A stretch of DNA of 64,000 nt from Adiantum capillus-veneris (GCA_014529385.2 CM043960.1:36182781-36246780); one strand, 5' to 3'; positions 1-12,170 are shown, numbered from the stretch's first letter. The notes: generated by a model not told the origin, from the sequence alone. Program-made: numbers and translations.

Positions 1-170
1 CCTACCCATGCCTAGCATTTTAACTTACCGATCCAGCTAAGTGTTCACATAGTGAGCAAAGTTAAAGGACAATGTAACAGACTCTCGCCTGTAGACATTA
101 TGCTCCCAACCCTCCTTTTCGCATCCTTTCTGCCTCTCTAGTGCACCATCCGCCTAGCATTTTAACTCTA

Positions 171-171
<1 letters not shown>

Positions 172-249
<78 letters not shown>
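172..249. repeat. Poly-C homopolymer, 78 nt
   Basis: All C apart from one A at 212. The tract lies between two diverged copies of one sequence: the block near 11-120 (starting cctagcatttt, with a 'ctcccaaccctcc' motif) recurs at about 153-340. The tract therefore sits at or near the junction of a local tandem duplication. Length in homopolymers of this kind is unreliable in any assembly. Confidence 0.95.
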
Positions 250-462
250 ACAATAGCTAAGACGTTCACGCAGTGAGAAAACAGTAAAAGGACAAGTAAA
301 AGACTCCTGTCTGGAGTGCTTGTGCTCCCAACCCTCTTCCTACATCCTCTTTTGCCTCTCTAGTGCTCCCATCCCTCTTTCTGCGTCCTCTTCTGCCTCG
401 CTTTGTTGACGCACACAGTGCAGAGGTATGCTATTATACTTTCGTGTAGTTCTAATTTGTGA

Positions 463-1197
463 GGTCAGTACCAAGCAAATAGGGGCAAGAGAACTGTGTT
501 TGGTGCCCTTCTTCGCTTAGTACTTACCATCATCACTTGAAGCCCCTTCTGTGAAAGGGACATTCGCTCACAAAATGTGGTGTGGTTTTTCTGTATGCTA
601 TTTGTAGAGATGGCTCGTGAAAAGGTCAAGCCTAGAAGAGCGATAGGTGATTCCTTGCATGCTCAAGCAAGAAGACGTTGATATAAACGAGTAATGCGAT
701 AGATATGCAAGAATTGGAGAGTGGGCATGCAATGATCCAGGAGTGCTCTTCTCTGCTTGCAGGAGATTGCAGAAGACTACCTCATTGAATTCTTCAGCGA
801 GACGGATATATCCTGGCTGTCCATGCACATCACGTCACAATCATGCCTCAAGATTTTGACACCCTTCAGAGTTTGCATTTCCGCTATGATGGGTTGCTTC
901 AATCAGTACCTATTGGAGACCATAGAACAATGGATATTCTTAACATCCCCCTCTTTGTGGTACCTTTCAAGTTCATTATAGGTCATGCTATTGGGGTCAG
1001 AAACGAGCCAAAGAACCGAGCCAATAGGGGTCCTTGGAATTTTGAAGGCCCCGATTCGCTCAATATTGACCCATGTTTTTGCGGTATTGGTTGTCGACTT
1101 GCTTGGTTCTGACCCATGTCGTCACGGCAGTGAGGTTCGGAACCAAGCGAATAGGGAACCCTAATGAATCAGGGGCCCGATTTTCTTGGTACTGACC
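463..1197. mobile_element. Inverted-repeat cluster, foldback-like or TIR element
   Basis: The left end reads ggtcagtaccaagcaaatag and the right end is its inverted counterpart, finishing cttggtactgacc at 1197. Further copies of the same motif alternate in orientation inside: plus copies near 988-1030 and 1136-1160, minus copies near 1046-1072 and 1097-1112. Neighbouring plus/minus pairs could form hairpins, for example gccaatagggg against ccccgattcgc at about 1016-1060. No clear target-site duplication was found. The cluster encloses the histone H3 relic at 610-912. It could be a foldback element, several nested MITE ends, or one element that captured a gene fragment. Confidence 0.5.
610..912 (+). 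pseudogene. Histone H3-family pseudogene fragment
   Basis: From 742 the reading frame gives SALLCLQEIAEDYLIEFF, which follows the H3 alpha-2 helix region. After a one-base frameshift near 814-816 it continues AVHAHHVTIMPQD, matching the H3 segment with AIHA...RVTIMP.D. This is the C-terminal half of the histone fold, which normally pairs with H4 in the nucleosome. An ATG at 610 opens a short basic stretch (MAREKVKPRRAIG) that could be a degraded tail. About 40 residues expected between tail and fold are missing, and stops occur at about 679 and 733. The acidic EDYL..FFSET segment resembles divergent or centromeric H3 at least as much as canonical H3, but subtype cannot be decided. It is not functional as read. 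It has no intron signature that I can prove, so either a processed copy or a captured fragment is possible. Confidence 0.65.
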
Positions 1198-2690
1198 TAT
1201 ATCCACTAAGCAATATAATCACTAGCATTGATTCAGGTTAGGCACGATATCTCGCTTTTCTCTGCAAGCATGCAAGAAAAAATATACGTAATAGATCCGC
1301 TTATCTCTCCTGCATACAATCAAATGTGAGTTACGTCTTGAAAAGTAAAAACTGTGTTGGATTTAGGATCTTCTTTTTCCTCATTAAAGGTTTTGGTGTT
1401 TTTTGTGTAGTGAACATTGGAGTTTGTGTTGTTATTCGACGTTGAAGAGAATATTGTCTACTACAAAAACTGTGGGTAAAGCAGGGGATTCCATAGGCGT
1501 GTAAAGACGTAAGGCGCATCTTTATGTGTTAGCTTGTAGAGTCTGTTTGTAATGCCTTACTGAGGCAAGTGCTTATGTATGTAGTGCCACAAAAAAAATT
1601 ATATGTTGTGTAGAGCACATATTGTTAGAACATGATCTAAGGACCTGCCACTCAGCATCGACGGGTACAAGAGTTGGGTAAACTCTAGCTTGAAAGTGTC
1701 AAAATCGAATTTAGTCCTTGGATGTGATGAAAATCTCAACTTTGAATGGCCTAACCTCCAATCCACCGTGATTTGTGTCCTTGGTCGTCCGATCCTAAGT
1801 TTAACTTGCACTCGTTGAATTGTAGCTCGCACGATCACTTCTAGTTAATTGACTGAATTGTGGCCACACGATCGACAATCGGCTAGAACAATGATATTCT
1901 TCATCGAAATGATTAAATCCCGATTCCCAAGGGTTTTTCGTGATTCTAAGTCAAATTCTAGACTTTGGCGAGACTTAAGATTCAATTTTTTGTCAATTTT
2001 TACCAAAGTCTGCTAATTTCATCCTCGATTCGCAATTTCGGCGCATGAACAATGCCCTAACGGCCAGCCAAATTCTACTCAAAATTCAGTTTTGAACAGG
2101 GGTTTTTGAGTGATTTTTCTCGATCAATCGATTGGGTTTAATGTTTTTCAGATTCTCTATTTTAAGTGGTTTCGCTTTCTGCTCATTTTTAGACAAATTT
2201 TTGAAATTTTTACAGCTCACGACTCGCTTGTTCGGTCTTTTTTCTCACTTTTTGTGTCTTTTTTTTCAAGCTTTCGCAATTGTCTTTTTCTGCTTGACTT
2301 GCCTTGACTTGATTACCTCTATGGATTCAATAAAAAAGCTTTTTTTGCCTTTATTGGAACCTACCCTCCTTTTTATTACTTTTTTGTTTTTTTGGTATTT
2401 TATGATTTTTTTATAAATTTTTTGAGAAATTTTGATTTGTATGGATTTTTTAGTGAATTTTCCATTTTTTATAGATTTTTTGAGAGTTTCAAGAATTTTC
2501 TAATTTTTTGGTGATTTATTAATGCAATTTTTGGAGTTTTTTAGTGCCTTTTTATGGCTTTTCAATGACTTTTTTTGTGAATTTTAAAACTTGTTTTTTG
2601 ACATTTTAGGGATTTTTAAAATATATCTTTGATTTTTGGGTATTTTTAATGGATTTTTATTTTAAAAAAACTCTTTTTTGGGTTTTATTA
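1198..2690. other. No gene seen; T-rich second half
   Basis: I see no convincing coding frame here. From about 2100 to 2690 the plus strand is strongly T-rich, with repeated gattttttgg/gaattttt phrases, and it ends in TAA/TAAA microsatellite sequence at about 2695-2725. The short hydrophobic ORFs in it come from base composition. Confidence 0.6.
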
Positions 2691-2908
2691 AATAAAACTA
2701 ATAATAATAATAAATAAATAAATAACACAAATGAAGCTTAAGTATAATAAACCTTTAACCTATGCTTATGTGAACTGTGGAGGATTCGGCGATGGCAGAG
2801 CATAAAAGACGATGAAGATGGTCAGAGAAGACAACACAGATGGTCAGCGCTAAAGGCAAGAGCATGCATGGCGCGCAGTCGGGAGAGAAAAGGCGACCTG
2901 GGGTCGAC

Positions 2909-2910
<2 letters not shown>

Positions 2911-2961
<51 letters not shown>

Positions 2962-3015
2962 TGCTCTGCTCTGCTGCGCACGATAGAAGAGAGAGAGAGT
3001 GTGTACTTCAGGTGG

Positions 3016-3076
<61 letters not shown>

Positions 3077-3480
3077 TGCCGCTACTGCGCACGATAGAGG
3101 AGAGAGAGAGAGATAAAAGCGACGCTGGCCTTTGTCAGGTGCACGCGAGGCGAGAGAGGGGAGAGAAAGAGAGTCCACGCTGGCGACGAGGATGGATGGC
3201 AAGCATGAGAGAGAGAGAGAGAGAGAGAGAAACCAGTGTGGTGGGCTCAAGGCTCGTTGCTTGCCGAAAACGACAAACAAAGAGAGAGGAAGTGGCGACA
3301 AAGGGAAAGAGAAAGAAGGCCTTTGTCGGGCAGTGGACGAAGAGAGACAAACAAAGAGATAGATTATCTTAGGCGTTTGGGACAAGGGGGGAGAGAGAGT
3401 GGGAGATTATCTTAGGCGCCTGGACCAAGGGGGAGAGAGGGAGAGAGAGTGGGGCGAGAGGATGAGAGAGAGCATGTTAG
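2911..3480. repeat. GA-rich satellite-like block with AT run
   Basis: Pure AG at 2911-2958, AT at 3016-3040 and GA at 3041-3073, followed by purine-rich sequence to about 3480. Two larger tandem duplications are visible. The segment with 'tactgc...tgcgcacgatag' occurs at about 2957-2990 and again at about 3072-3100, a period near 112 bp. The segment 'gattatcttaggcg' occurs at 3361 and 3404, a period of about 43 bp. Reading frames here encode only dipeptide runs. Confidence 0.9.
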
Positions 3481-3699
3481 GAGCGCCTACGATGGTTGGG
3501 GGAGGTTTTTTTTAATTTAATTTGTTTTAAATTTTAATAGGTGTAACAGACGATTCTCATCGAATCAATCCATTGAAATCGATTTTTTTGTCGGGGTCGA
3601 AATTTTACCGTCGCTCGCCACGAATGTCGATGCCTTGCCGCCTTGCATACTCAAAGCTCGTAAAAATTTCTCGAGCTCACATCGAAGCAAGTTTTTCAA

Positions 3700-4260
3700 T
3701 TTTTATTTTTCAAATGTCTGAAAATGCCAAAATTAGCAAAAACGCTAAAAATCTTTCAAAAATCCAAAAAATTATCAATAAATCCAATAACTTTTTCAAA
3801 ATTTTTATAAATCTCAAAAAATCATCAGCAATCACAATCAAATACTTTTGACATGCACAAACACTCAAAAAATAACAATTTTTGTTGAAAATGTCAATTA
3901 TGACAAAGTCAACAACTCGGCCCTCGAAAATAGCAAAACCCACAAATCTCAACAAATGAGGGAGCCAAGGTGCTCAAAATCATGTTGTAATTATGCACGC
4001 AAAACGGCTAATCAAGATCGCAAGATATCAAAATTTTACAGAATTAATAAAAAATTAGTGCAAAGTTTAGCAAAACATTATCCGAGAAAACTCAAAAATC
4101 TCTTAAAATTCTCTACACATAGGGGATTGATTCAACCAAATCAAAACTCAATAATCACATCGATTCAATTACCAATTAATTTTTTCAATAAAAACCAAAA
4201 CTAAGCAATTAAATCAATCAAATTAGGTCAAAAATTGACACAGTCCAAGTGTGTAAATTC
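3700..4260. other. A-rich non-coding stretch
   Basis: Strongly A-rich on the plus strand, with caaaaaatt phrases. It is a rough mirror of the T-rich 2100-2690 stretch on the other side of the GA block, so the two may be arms of an old inverted repeat (see findings). No gene is supported. Confidence 0.5.
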
Positions 4261-4349
4261 CTTTTCTGAACTCCAAAACACAGTAGTTAACCATCACACC
4301 CATCAAATTTGCAATCAAACATCGATTTTATCGTGCACATTAAGCACTT

Positions 4350-4620
4350 TTTAGGCGCACACACACACACATTAATAATTGGTAGATTTACCAATTTTTA
4401 GGTGTGCACACACAAGGGTTAATCATGTTGAATTTGCAAATTGAATTCACAAATGTCTAATTGGTATGACCACAACACAAATCAATCATCACATTTGCAA
4501 AATCATTATGAACACACTGATTTTTAGGTGCACACACAAGGGCAAAATATTGCACACACACCTAAAATTAGGCATATACACACTCAATTAGAATGCACAC
4601 ACTTCCACTTTTGCCAAAAG
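4350..4620. repeat. Degenerate TTTTTAGGTGCACACACA repeats
   Basis: The phrase ttttaggtg followed by a CA run recurs at about 4353, 4399 and 4523, and in inverted form (cacacacacctaaaa) at about 4556-4570. It looks like a decayed short tandem or minisatellite cluster seeded on CA repeats. No coding potential is evident. Confidence 0.55.
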
Positions 4621-4989
4621 TGTATGCATTCGGTCTCAACAATAGTAAAGTTACTTACTAAATGGATATATTTCATTTGGCTTTAATGCCTTAAGATATA
4701 AATACTAACTCTTTGTTTTTCTTAGATTCCAAGACGCAAGGAGAAAACAACATTGTGCAAGGAGTCCTCTCAAATACACTTCACTTGATTGCTTCCAATG
4801 GAAGCTAGGTCACATACATTGTGCACGCAATGAGTTTTAATGCCATGCCATCCAAGATGTACATCCCAAAATAATGAATACAAAGACATTTTGTGCCGCT
4901 CAAACATTGTTTAAAAAATGTACACTTTTCATTGTTTCAAAACTTTACACATTGTATTGTTTCTTTCAAAATGTATACAATGATAATTA

Positions 4990-5645
4990 CTACTCCCTTC
5001 GCCTGCTATTGCTATCCTGTCTCCTCCCTCGATTACTACCACTGCTCCCCTGCCCTCTCCCTCGGTTGCTGTCCCTTCTCCCTTGAGAGACGTTGGTCTT
5101 GCGTGCCCTTTTGTGTCTTTCAATTGCATGGACCTTCTCCATGGTGAAGCTTCCCTCTGTTCTTGATCTTTCCGGGGACGTGTAACCCAATCCTCTACTT
5201 TTGTGGCATTCACATAATATTGATTGATTGCCTCTTACATGTTTCGAATATCATTTTGAGACTGCTTGGCCCGCTGCATTGCTTCTTCAATGCATGCCCT
5301 CTCAAACTCCTCAGCTTGAGCGCTTTTCTCTCTTGACCGTATGTGCATCGAAATTATAATATGCTAAATGGCCGTTACAAAAAAGTTGTGCACATCATAG
5401 GGGATGCAGTTATGTAATTGAAGGTCCTATAAAAGCATGATAATAGGAAATTAAGTAAAGAAGTTACTTCTTTTAATACAAACATTACAACAATACAAGC
5501 ATTGAAACAACACGCATATTTACGTTTGGTACATCCAAAATTTGGCTAGCAAAGAGCATAGCATTCATACACATCCGCCATCCACATCTATAGTCATCAA
5601 CGTTGGTGGACATGCTGAAGTCTAAATAGCAATGAACTGTAAAAT
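4990..5645 (-). pseudogene. Unidentified decayed coding relic, minus strand
   Basis: On the minus strand several adjacent segments read like protein. About 5645-5550 gives STNVDDYRCGWRMCMNAML and is followed by a GT donor-like site. An acceptor-like tttatag near 5430 is followed by DLQLHNCIPYDVHNFFV. Then come FERACIEEAMQRAKQSQND near 5310-5250 and a basic Arg/Gly/Ser-rich tail (RGRGQGSSGSNRGRRQDS) at about 5080-5000. Stops and frame changes separate the segments. I do not recognise the family. A transposon-derived nuclear protein or a small host gene relic are both possible. Confidence 0.3.
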
Positions 5646-8215
5646 TGCTTTGGAAAAAGTAGTCTTGTCAAGCTGAAGCAAGAGAAATTTGACGGTACAA
5701 CATTAGCATCTGATAGGAGACAGTTTTTATAGAACAAGCCAACATGGATACGAGTCGAGCCAAGAGTTCAAGTGCAGCAGAGATAGCTAGTAGTAGTGGC
5801 AACACAAGCACAAGTGCAACAAAGAACTTTTACAACTATATAGCTACCGTGGAGATAAAGTACTATATGCAGATTCAAAAGGCCATAGGAACCTTATGAG
5901 TAGCAGCAAAAGTGGCACAAGAGCCAAGACCTTATTGATTAGAGTGAAGCCAGATCCAGAGAACTCCCGAATGTTTACATACTTCGGTGGAGCCAGGTAT
6001 TGCAAGCTCAAAGATGAGGACAGATAGAAGTGCAAAAAATTGACCCAAGTGTTTATTGAGACATCTGCAAAAGTCAGTAGACCATATAGTTGGTGCATAT
6101 GCAATCAAGGTCATTGTACATGGATTATAGTGGTTGGATCTATAGTCGAGAGCTAGAATTGGAAGATCCAATAGATCACCCAATAGAAGCCAGTCTAATT
6201 GGAGAACCGAGTCAAAGTACAAAGGTCACGACGAAGCAGTCTACAACTTGATGCTCACTGTTTTGAAAGAAGATGACGACAACTTGGCAAGCACAGAAGC
6301 GGAAGCTCCTCAACAAGAGCTTGACATGACAGAACCAATTGAAATATCACAGTCGTGGTGTATTGCTCAGATTCTGGAAGAAAAGATGGACATTTTCTAG
6401 AGAATTGTCCAAGAAATCCGGACAACAGAGGCATAGCAACTATAGAGCAAAGCACGGAGCAAATTGCAAATGCAAAATTCGATGTGAGTGCATCTAACTT
6501 ATCATTCTTTGTGCAATTAGATGCTCTTGCATTACCATTAGAAGCACCTGTAAAATTACGTAAGTTCAAATTCAGTATCAAGATACACATGCACATGAAA
6601 AACTTAAAATTGATCCTCTAAGCAACAAATTCCTGCGTGAATTTGGTCAAAGCGTCCAGATATCACCGAAGGTCGAAAACAATGTTAGGTTTGCAAGTGA
6701 TTTTGCATCCACTACCGTTAATGTGAAATCATTCACGAGTCTAAGGGACACATCAAACAGGATGATGTTAGCATTGTATGGCACCCATAATTCATATGCA
6801 CAACTATGTAGGCCAAAAAGGGAAATTGTACAAAAAGGTTTGAAAGGCCTACATACCACCTCATAGAATTGTGCCCAGTGATAGATTGGGAAGGATGGTT
6901 CATTTCAAAGGAAAGAATCGATTGCAGCCCATCCTCTCTAGAGCTGAATGACATTATCCGAGTGAATCGAGAAATCAAAAATCAAGCTTCGACGTTGTGA
7001 CCAAACGAGCTTATACTTTGACCAAAATCGACATAGATATAGACAAGAGTCTAAAATCTATGCTGCCTTTGGTCCTGAAACCACAGAAGCTCGTGTCATG
7101 GGAGACCCACGGGATAGAAAATATTAGGGTGAAGATAATGCTATCTACAGCTTGACTTGGGGAATCATATGTCATGTTTCACGAAGGTACATAGGAAACT
7201 ATGCAGAAGGTTTACAAATGCCAAACATCAACAGTGCTACCTACAATGTACCTTCACAGTCCAAAAGGTGAGATCAAACCAAATTCAAACAATTCTAAGC
7301 CCGGCTCATGGAGAAAGCTTTAGTGATCACCCTAAGAAGGGGGAAGTTGTAAATTCATCAAACTCAGCTCTTGTATCGGGAAATGCAACACCAGTTAAAA
7401 GCCCTAAAGCCTCTAGCTAGTAGACATCTTCAAAGCAAAAACCATTGAAAGATCATATGGTTGCTGGAAGTTCCTAGTTGACCCATATTTCCACAGAATT
7501 TGCAGACAAACACCTATATGAAGATAATCAGGGACAAAAGTTTCAGTTGACTTCTAAAGTCTGTCAAAAGCCACGAATCCCATAGTGTTCAAGCAGTTGC
7601 ATGTGACCAAGCTCACATATGCATATCGAGATGCAGATGGCAATGAATACCATAATGTTCATGACCTTGTACAAACCTTTACGGATGTTAAAGTTAAAGA
7701 TTATTTCAAGATGATGCAAAGCCTCAAGTTGCCAGAACAGGTAATAGAAAGGTCAAAATCAACGAAATCTAAAGTTCAAAAGGCTACACAAAGGTCACCA
7801 ACCAAAATCTCATCCGAAGAAAAAATTCTACCAAAAAGAACAATGGATCTTTTAAGATCAAAGGTTACCCAAATGCAAGCATAAAATACTTAACAATTGC
7901 AAGGAAAAGGTATAGTATTATAGCAAATTGAGCCAACATCGACTGAAGCACTTGATTAAAGAAAAGAAGATGCAAAAAAAGTTTGACTCAAGGCACCAAC
8001 ACAGCAAGACCAATCAATTCAGAAAGAAATCTCAAGAAGATCAAGTGCAACATCATCGTGAACATGAAGAAAAGTTGTCAAGTGAAGTAAAGCTAGATTT
8101 TCAGCTAGACAAGAACCTCATGTCTTTTTGCACTTGGAAAAAACGAAGCCAACCACAATTACAAGATTCTCCTGAATTCATTAGCATATCTAGAAACAAA
8201 CGAGCAGAATGTTGG

Positions 8216-8332
8216 GGAATCATCTCCACCGCCATTCAAGTAGGTTCACAGATCATCATAGCCCAATTTCATGTGATAACAGCAAAAGATATAGCAGATA
8301 ACATCATAGTGGGAATGTCACTAGCCCAGAAG
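8216..8332 (+). pseudogene. Retropepsin-like fragment A
   Basis: The frame reads VGSQIIIAQFHVITAKDIAD followed by NIIVGMSL. This fits the second half of retroviral-type aspartic proteases: a beta strand, F.V, then D..-(I/L)-(I/L)-(L/V)-G-M. The catalytic D-S/T-G half upstream is not visible. It lies in a 162-aa open stretch (7928-8416) whose N-terminal part is Lys/Gln/His-rich, as expected between gag and protease. Confidence 0.45.
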
Positions 8333-9024
8333 GTTTTAGAGATACAAAGTTCAAACAAGATACAGTTGTCACAAACAACGATGAAGACCGGACGACAGCC
8401 CAAAGTCCTCGAGTAAAACTCAAATGGAGACCGATGCCAAAGCAAATCTTATTGAAGATGTTTCATCTCCAACCAAGACAATCTCAGAAGAGCTTAAAGC
8501 AGATCAAGCAAAAACAAACTCATCACCAAAAACAAGTGCAGTTCAAATAGAGCAATAGCAACCACAAAAGCTATTGAGCAGGTAAAGCCATCAAGGCAAG
8601 AAGTTAAGAAGATTGAGGTTGCACATAACCAGGAAGCAATAGGAAGTCCAAAGGTCAGTCAATCATTGCCAACAAAGTCAACAGATAGAAGTCTTAATGG
8701 AAAAGAAAGTCTCAAGTCACCTTCCATAGAGACCAAGCTTGATCAAGACAAGACTCTGGCAAAAGAAGGACAAGGACCTTCAATAGAACCTCCAATGAGA
8801 ATAGCTATAGTGCTCAGTAGTGCAAATGGAGCAAGTGTCAGATGCAATGCTCTACTGGGGATAAAGAAGAAAATTGCAATATGGTTGCAGACAACATCCA
8901 AAGTGTTCTAGAGATTACTCCATGCAAAAAGGACACTAAAGCAATGCTAGGTAAGGCCACAAGTAAAGAAGAAATGGTTGCTACTCCTAGCATCCAAAAG
9001 CATGAAGAGCAGGTGAAGTTTTAA

Positions 9025-9099
9025 GGAAAGTCTTCAAAAGACATGCTCGTCATTCTTGGACATCAGTGGTTAGACCAACACAAGGCCTACAAAGTAGAT
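9025..9099 (+). pseudogene. Retropepsin-like fragment B
   Basis: Immediately after an in-frame TAA the same frame reads DMLVILGHQWLDQHKAYKVD. This matches the 'D-(I/L)-(I/L)-L-G-x-x-W-L-x-x-H' end of plant Ty3/gypsy proteases better than fragment A does. Two such ends 0.8 kb apart suggest either a duplication or two overlapping dead elements. Confidence 0.45.
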
Positions 9100-11200
9100 A
9101 CAATGTTGATACTCTCTTTCCTAAGAAGTAGCAACAATTACAAGTACCATTAATGCTAGATTCAGAGTTGCAAATGTCCCAAGAATCAAAGACATATCTT
9201 GGAGACGAAGGTAAAGCTAAAGTGGACCTACAAATGATTAGCACGAAAGGTGTGGCAACATATGCCTCTACATCAAAGAACCCTCATGGATCAGCTTCTT
9301 CAAACAATTCAATCTTTCAAAACGTCAAATCAATTGCTGGCCCAAACAAAACCTCTAGGGAGACACCCAGAAATGCAAAGGTATTTCAGTCCAAGTACTC
9401 AAGAAAGTAAATGAACGTCAAGTAGGTGTTTTTCCCGAGTAGTTTAGTAAAATTCAATGATCCAGTGTGGATTGAAGACAGCGGATCAACACAAAAGAAC
9501 AAACACATGAAATGGATAGCATCACAATGGAGCTTAAAAGAACATGAGTAATATAGAGGTAACAGACAAATATGGGTACCAAAACCAAAAATTCTAGACA
9601 TATGAAGTGAAATCAAAACCCTCCCAAGAGAGAAGGCCAACAAGGTATCAATCTCACAATATCCCAAGATACCAAAGAAGTAGATGTCAAAAGGACAACA
9701 TCGCGAATGCTACTCAAGTCTACCAAAATTCTCAAGAGAATACAGAATAGAAACGGATTTCAAGGAATGTTCCTTGCGCAAAGATTCTACACAAGCTATA
9801 CAAAGATTTGGAAACCAGTTAATCAATGGCCAACTACAATTGAAACAAAACTGCATAAAGATCTCAAGGGTTCAATAAGACCTCAAGCCAACCAAAGTCA
9901 TCAAGGAAGATACAAAGATGATAGTAGGATTTAGTTTCCTAAGTCTTCCAATCCTCTAAGTCAATAGCTAGATGTCGACAGTGAACAGAGGTCTACAACA
10001 ACCTCAAAGACTCCTTTCAACATGCTTAATTGGAAAATCAATCAAACAATAGAGTCTTCATAGTCAAAGAAGGAGAACCCAACCAACACAGCTGCAGATT
10101 CAAAGTTGATTAAACAGATATGGCAAAGCAAACCTTCAATGCCAACTTGGTCCTTTGCTAATCCACTCTTTGAGGATTCAAGCTTACTTCTACGTGAAGA
10201 AATGTTTTTAGTAAGCACAAAAATGTGAAAAGTCAAGTCGCCAAGGTGCAAAAACACTCTTTGGCATAGTCAGGGTCCGGCTGTTGAGCCATGAAACGAA
10301 CAAAGTGTTAGTCCCAAAGCTTCAAGTCGTAATAAACTGTGTTCTAAGAATCGTGTTATTAAGCTTACACTCAAGCTGGAAGGGTTGAGCATATCTAAGT
10401 CGTGTCGCTCATGTTGGACGAGATGACCATAAGAGTTGAAGTCTATTAACTTAATCATGTTGGAGTAACGTAGAGTCCAACACTCACACGCAGTGCACAG
10501 TAAGATGAGAGCACACACATATCCTTGACGGTGAAAACCCTTCTTAAAGGGGTGCCAGCTAGTAAAGCCACGTCATATGCTTTTATAGCTACCCCTTCTT
10601 TTTGAAGAACCTCTCAAAATTCTTTCTAGTACAACATATTGTTTTCACATGCATTTGTGTGTATGCATGTATAGAACGTCCCATCATTGGACTTACTCAT
10701 TAGACACTCTTTTTTGCTTCCACCTACGTACCTTTTAGCGGACTACAACAAGCAAACCAACTTCCCATCATGCTACCCTCATATATTTGCTACCCTCTTA
10801 TTTTCATGTCCATCAACAAATAATCCCTTCAATCCTTTAATAATATTTCCTATGCTCATAAGTACTCCAATAATGCGTGTATCCCAAAGGAACTTTTTTT
10901 CCACTGGGTTTTTGTCATTTGGTCATCTAGGTATTTGACCCTAATTTAGATCCTCATCATTCTACTTCCCTTGTACATACTCTTAATAAATAAACAAAGC
11001 CTCACTATTATGCTGCTACAACGAAAAAATGTGAAATCGTCTCTCACATCAGAGACAAATTTGGACCAATGAAGATGCTACAATCAAATAAACCTCATCA
11101 ACAAATTCAACGACAAATGAAACAATATAGCCCATCGACAACCAATCAAAATCCTTCCACAGCCTCCACAGAACAGTGCCTGAGGACGGGCACTAAAATT

Positions 11201-12170
11201 GGAAGGGGGAATGTTAACTGAGCCGACGTCATTTAACAAAAGCTGCTAAAGGTCCAAGCGTTACAAATTCACATCGAAGATAAATATGAAGAAGTAATGA
11301 AGATTGGAATTACACAGTTTTTTCAAAATGGCATGTATTGTAAATTCTTGATTTAATTCAAACCATTGTAATATTTGTAATGTGTTACGAGGTCAATGAT
11401 AGTTCCAAGTTGTAAAGAATAGGTCAGTTAGTGTGCTGAGGTTGCATATTCAGTAAGTTGTGAAGTCCTAAAGGCCTTGGGCGTCCGGACATTGCGTATT
11501 TTTAACATAAGTATAATAGACAGTGTGTAAATGAAATTAGAATTCTCATCTTCATTTGTTGAGACCACTCTTTGGTGAGAGCTCATCAGGTGTGTGGCTA
11601 TGGAGTCATTGAGCTTCTCCTTGCTCATGTGACTTGATTAACACTAATCAATGCTTAATTCTCTTTCACTACGTCTCTCTCATACTCTTGTGATTTCTAA
11701 TGGTGCTTTATCAATTAAATCGTAACTAATTAGTGATTAATCCCGTTCTAATCTTGTGTGATTGCCTTCTATTCTTTGTGTGTGCATGTAGATTTTATTG
11801 GAGTGCAGATGCTCAATAGATCTATGTGTGTGCGCTTATAATAGTGTGTTGCCTAATGGGTTAGTGATATGTGCATCTTTGCAATCGTTAGTGTGTGTGA
11901 TTGGGTTGATTTGAGGTGAAGAGAAGTGGATATGGAGATTGCCAGACATCATGGCTTAACTCCTCCATAGGCCGAGAAGCTCACCTCATAAAGTCACCAT
12001 TCGTATTACCATGATTAGCTCACTAAATCGATGAGTGTTTCCATGCCCTAGCCGGGTAACTCATCCCTCCGCATTGACAGTTATTGTGGTCATTGGAGCT
12101 ATGCTACGATGGTACCCCCAAGAAGCGTACGCATTTGTCTAACTGATCTCTGCATAATTGAAGAGTTGTC
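11201..12170 (+). mobile_element. Candidate LTR with polypurine tract
   Basis: A purine run at 11201-11211 (ggaagggggaa) is followed directly by TGTTAACTGAGCC at 11212, the usual arrangement of a PPT and the first bases of a 3' LTR. The preceding frame ends with a stop just inside the LTR start. The right boundary is not clear. A CA end near 12170, before the GT repeat, is plausible. No matching 5' LTR was recognised upstream, so this is either a truncated element or one too old to pair by eye. Confidence 0.5.

Larger units (their letters stand above)
5690..9940 (+). pseudogene. Very old retroelement gag/protease relic
   Basis: Short plus-strand frames rich in Lys, Ser and Gln run through this stretch, broken by many stops and frameshifts. 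Recognisable pieces are a degenerate zinc-knuckle-like CSDSGRKDGHFLENCP near 6364-6411 and two retropepsin-like C-terminal segments at 8216-8332 and 9025-9099, listed separately. The frame at 7585-7884 (99 aa, with a hydrophilic Lys-rich end) is coding-like but unrecognised. Reverse transcriptase and integrase cannot be found, so either the pol 3' part was deleted or it is beyond visual recognition. The purine tract and TG start at 11201-11212 suggest a Ty3/gypsy-type element oriented left to right. Confidence 0.45.

Noticed and set aside
2850-3385. Arg/Glu- and Ser/Leu-repeat proteins
   Set aside because: They are translations of GA/CT repeats on both strands and have no non-repeat support. 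The same applies to frames over the GT, poly-G and CT tracts elsewhere.
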